NCBI GenBank assembly: GCA_030770425.1
Contig: JASJFT010000030.1
Span: 248,001 to 312,000 of the forward strand
DNA: 64,000 nucleotides
Direction of reading: 5' to 3'
DNA from: Darksidea phi
Lineage: Eukaryota; Ascomycota; Dothideomycetes; Pleosporales; Lentitheciaceae
This document shows positions 60,561 through 64,000 of the stretch, one piece after another. The notes under the pieces are model-generated. The model did no database searches, was not told the origin of the DNA, and was given only the letters and a program-made list of their open reading frames with translations. A program made the translations under genes and the position numbers. How positions within the stretch are numbered: position 1 is the first letter of the stretch; every line of letters starts with the position of its first letter.

Positions 60561-62129
60561 AGCGAGACGGTACAGCGCTGCGCGTGAGATGAGAGATAGG
60601 TGGGCGTGTTGTGGCGGGCGTGTTGTAGCGGGGTGTGTTGTAGCGGGGCGTGTTGTGACGGGCACGTTGTGACGGCGCGTGACGTCGGCTTGTTCTTGTG
60701 CAACGAAATGACGTCGGTTTGTTCTTATGCAACGAAAGTGTGCGCATATGTTGTACGCGAAAGCTGCAGGCCGAGCAGCACAACGTATTGACTAACCTAT
60801 GAAGCAACGTTTCCGAGAGATGCGTTCCACCAGTGAGCGAACTTCAACTGAACCTCAAGCTTTTGATCGCCGTTCTAACGGTCACGCTGCTCTCAACTCT
60901 AAGATAAGACGCGTTACTAGTACTCCCGTCAGCCTCCGAGTAGCCTCGAGAACAAAACACATTTTAAAGCTTGTGTGAAGAAAATTGGGGCTTCTTGATG
61001 CCGCAAGTGGTCCGCGCGATGTACCAATGTGCCCCGCTCCCGTGCACGGTGCTCAGCCTGCCGCAGCAAGCTCGCCAGGTATATCCAATTGCGGTCCAGA
61101 CTATGCGCAAGGTTGCCCTATGGTAAGTTTTCTTTTAAGGCAGCAAATCTCGCGTTTGCATGATCGTTCTTCGCTGCGAAATCATAAACCCTGCTGGAAC
61201 GACTATAGAGGATGTCCATCAAACCGAAAGAAGGAAAGACGGAAGAATGGACCGAACGGAGCACGCTAGCCGCAATCAGAATGCGAGAGATCCACCAAAC
61301 CACTCCTCTTCGACCCGTTTTCGCTCCGTGCATTCCAATATTTTAGACCGAATTGACCGGTAGTCCTAAGTGGCTGGCCCTCATAATGGTGTGTTATACG
61401 GCTTGCGTTGCCTCCACGGAGAATGTCGCGGCTCAGTACAAATGCGCCTATGTTATCGTCCTAGAAGAGGTATACATCTGGAGCAAATGTTTCCTTCTTT
61501 AAGATGTCTGACAGTAGACATCTTCTAATTCTTGCTTAAAGATTAGCTATAAAAAAAATTATTAGCTTCCTTTCCACTGATATCTTTAGTGGCCGAAAGT
61601 GCCTAACATTAGTTCATCAAGCCCTACCACGCCAGGTTATACCAGTCTACGTAACAGAAGCAGAGGTGTGTATTATCTGAAAGCTTTTAGCCCCGCTTCT
61701 AGCTGCAAGCCGAACAGCACAATCCATTGACTGCCTGAGACCTGGTCTGTAGTACACGTCAAGCACGTGGCACAATCGCGCCTTCTGAGAATCTGCTTTG
61801 CGATAAAACATCGGTGACTTCGAGTCAAATTCGACTTCTCGTACTCGAACCAAGAAGGGTTGCCTATTAATGATGGTCGAAGTTCAGGTCGCACATGGTT
61901 CGGTTAATCCCCACACTGTCAACTCCCGAGCCCCCACCTAGTCAACTTAATAAGTTTGATATTAAATTAGCGCCCACGGCATATAACAGCGGCTCTACCC
62001 TGAGAAATGGTGGTAAGACAATGTATTTAGAGGACGATGTATTTAGGAACAACGGTCCAGGTTATCGAAGTTATCTTGGTCGTATTCATTCTTTCCGTTT
62101 TCCTGCCAGTAGTAGCCATTCCGTCCAAT
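60561..62129. other. intergenic region
   Basis: About 1.6 kb between divergent genes. Apart from the 15-bp array it holds a ~35-bp repeated block (about 60769 and 61690, both GCTGCA(G/A)GCCGA(G/A)CAGCACAA). No gene was recognised. Confidence 0.5.
60596..60668. repeat. 15-bp tandem repeat upstream of the JmjC gene
   Basis: About five units close to GCGTGTTGTAGCGGG just before the start codon (on the minus strand). Being a multiple of three, it leaves the upstream frame open. Confidence 0.85.
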
Positions 62130-63447
62130 ATGCAGTGGAAAACTCTCGTCCTGGCACTTGCCGTGAAGCATGCCTTTGGTCAAGGGTCATTTCCCATGAT
62201 GCGCTTCGAGTGCTCTCAGCTCGTCGTTGATCGTATAGACCCTTTGGTCAATCCCGGTTCTGTACCGTCGCCGCATCTTCATCAAATCGTTGGAGGTAAT
62301 TCTTTTAATCCCTCTATGGACCCGGCGACACACGATCTCCCCACAGCCTCCACATGTACCAGCTGCACATTTTCAGAGGACTTTTCCAACTACTGGACCG
62401 CGGTGCTGTATTTCCGAGCTCGCAACGGAACGTTCAAGCGCGTGCCTCAGTTCGTGAGCGAGGGCCTGCGGGGTAACGGCGGTATCACCGTGTATTATAT
62501 CCCATTCAATTCTAATAAATCCACGGTCACAGCCTTCAAGCCTGGATTTCGTATGCTTGTTGGAGACGCCACGGCCAACTCTCCAGGCCCGGATCGTAAG
62601 GTGTGCCATCGATGTATGCCGGCGTCGGGGGACAATAGCAACATCAATTGCGGACCTCCGGACACCCAGACGCTTCCCAAGGGTTTCTGTGTCGGCGGCA
62701 TACGTACAGTCATTACCTTTCCCACCTGCTGGGATGGTAAGAACCTGGATAGCCCGGACCACAAGAGCCACGTTACCTATGCAATAGGCTCAAAACCCAA
62801 CGATGTCGGTCCGACTGGCAGCTGTCCAGCGAGCCATCCAGTCGTGATACCTCAGGTGATGTACGAAGTTATGTGGGACGTAAGTTTTATCAATTTCTCT
62901 TTACTCCTTTCTTGCGAGCCATAGACTTTTACTTGGAGTGTCAAGTCGTGTAATAGCGGCCTGCTAGCTACCTTGGTTTATTTCAATCTCACCAGGGCAG
63001 TGGATAAAGTCTCTTTGCTAATTCGGTGTCTTTCATAGACTCGGCCGTTTAACAATCCGGAGTTGTGGCCGGAAGATGGCTCGCAGCCGTTCGTCTGGAG
63101 TACTGGCGACCAGTAAGTTTTTATCTCCTAGCGTGGCTTGTATTCGGATTGCAATTCTAATGAAAGGAAGGCACGGATTTTCGCAACACGGAGACTACGT
63201 CTTCGGCTGGAAAGGCGATTCTCTTCAGCGTGCCATGAACGCTCTCTGCAATGGTGACACCTGCAAAGAACTAAAAACACAGACTGCTGAGGAGGCAATG
63301 AATTGTACCAAGTCGAGGGTTGTCAAAGAGGACATAGATGGATGTAAGTCTGATCCTCTAACCTCTTTAGCAAAGTCTGACGAGCTTGATCCGGCTGACA
63401 ACCCGTTAGGGCTAACGACTCTTCCGGGCGATCGCATGCCGTTTTAG
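62130..63447 (+). CDS. secreted DUF1996-domain protein
   Basis: Secreted fungal protein of the DUF1996 family, whose biochemical role is not established. Exons 62130-62879, 63039-63112 and 63171-63447 give 366 residues. Signal peptide MQWKTLVLALAVKHAFGQG. Conserved features: MMRFECSQLVVDRIDPLVNPG, HLHQIVGGN, SCTFSEDFSNYWTAVLYF, CMPASGDN, FPTCWDGKNLDSPDHKSHV. The splices give MWD-TRPFNNPELWP and WSTGDQ-HGFSQHGDYVFGWKGD, both typical of the family. The ATG at 62037 would add a hydrophobic stretch; the one at 62130 gives a better signal peptide and fits relatives. A 27-nt GT..AG segment at 63343-63369 could be a mini-intron or stay coding. Confidence 0.85.
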
Positions 63448-64000
63448 AATAGTATACGTTAGGATCAAAGGGCATCGTAGATACTGAGATCATCAGAGTC
63501 TCATATTTGGATTTCAAGAGAGACGGGCAGAGGTCTGTGTCCTCCATGGTCGCAATGTGGTGTGGAAGCCACACCGACGGCTACGATATAGCGAACCTAC
63601 TCGCTAAGCTTCGGTTCTTTTTAGTTTCTTGAATCCTTAATATCTACTTTGGTCTTATATGCACTCATGGATATCGTCTTCGATCGTGCGACGTGTAGTT
63701 CGTTTCTACCTCCTAGTTTCACGCTTCGCTACTACCTTGACTTTTAATTCGGCCCCTCAAATCCTTTAAACAACGATTACGGCAGCCTTAGATAATACAA
63801 TGCTGACTCATCGTTGTGCACTGCGCACGTCAATGCTCACGGTGTTGAGGTACTTAAGTTTAGGGGCGGACAAAGAACGTGGTATTAAAAGTTCGGAGAG
63901 TTTTGCGTTAATCAGAGCAAACCTGGGTCTCCACTAGAATGTTCGTTTGGAATTCAAAAAGGTCACCCATACTCGCCGCTTGAAAAAGCGTACCGGTCAA
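63448..64000. other. intergenic region to window end
   Basis: No gene, RNA or repeat recognised in the last 550 bp. Confidence 0.5.

Noticed and set aside
60561..60665. N-terminal extension of the JmjC protein with TTRPATT repeats
   Set aside because: The frame is open only because of a 15-bp tandem repeat and has no ATG before 60560.

Overview
The window comes from a filamentous ascomycete (Pezizomycotina, probably Dothideomycetes). Genes are broken by 45-65 bp GT..AG introns, the fungal eIF3k/Sro7 style housekeeping genes are mixed with NLR genes, and a 17 kb AT-rich block is saturated with C-to-T/G-to-A changes of the repeat-induced point mutation (RIP) type. Exon structures given here were assembled by hand and every intact gene model closes in frame.

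Layout. 0.1-2.5 kb: eIF3k and a secreted astacin-like metalloprotease, both on the minus strand. 2.6-5.8 kb: a duplicated small orphan gene, with copy 1 broken and copy 2 intact, plus short repeat arrays in inverted orientation around copy 2. 6.7-24.4 kb: a nested transposon graveyard. A pogo/Fot1-like transposase gene was split by an LTR retrotransposon (A, target duplication TATTC), whose right LTR was later split by a second Ty3/gypsy element (B, 435-bp LTRs, target duplication CTATC). All of this is RIP-degraded except the 3' tail of the transposase. 24.5-28.8 kb: a GC-rich PNP-NB-ARC-TPR NLR gene framed by ~150-bp inverted repeats. A 39-bp inverted repeat pair (6715 and 29352) encloses the transposase, the retrotransposon nest and the NLR. 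29.6-30.3 kb: a nucleotidyltransferase-fold protein.

32.6-44.8 kb is conserved core: Sro7/Lgl exocytosis protein, an unidentified Ser/Gln-rich protein, a helical probably mitochondrial protein, and an amidase. 45.8-50.0 kb: a second NLR (alpha/beta hydrolase-NB-ARC-TPR). 51.1-51.2 kb: two decayed tRNA-His-like sequences. 51.6-57.9 kb: a run of dead genes (expansin-like, BBE-type FAD oxidoreductase, SDR, rhodopsin-like fragment, P450), several with stops at conserved Trp codons, which looks like a decayed accessory or biosynthetic cluster. 58.1-60.6 kb: a JmjC-type protein with tandem Cys/His modules. 62.1-63.4 kb: a secreted DUF1996 protein.

The most interesting part is the 6.7-30.3 kb interval: an NLR with nearly identical TPR units sits inside two layers of inverted repeats beside a dead transposase and a nucleotidyltransferase-fold gene, which suggests an immune or allorecognition gene carried by, or trapped in, a mobile unit.
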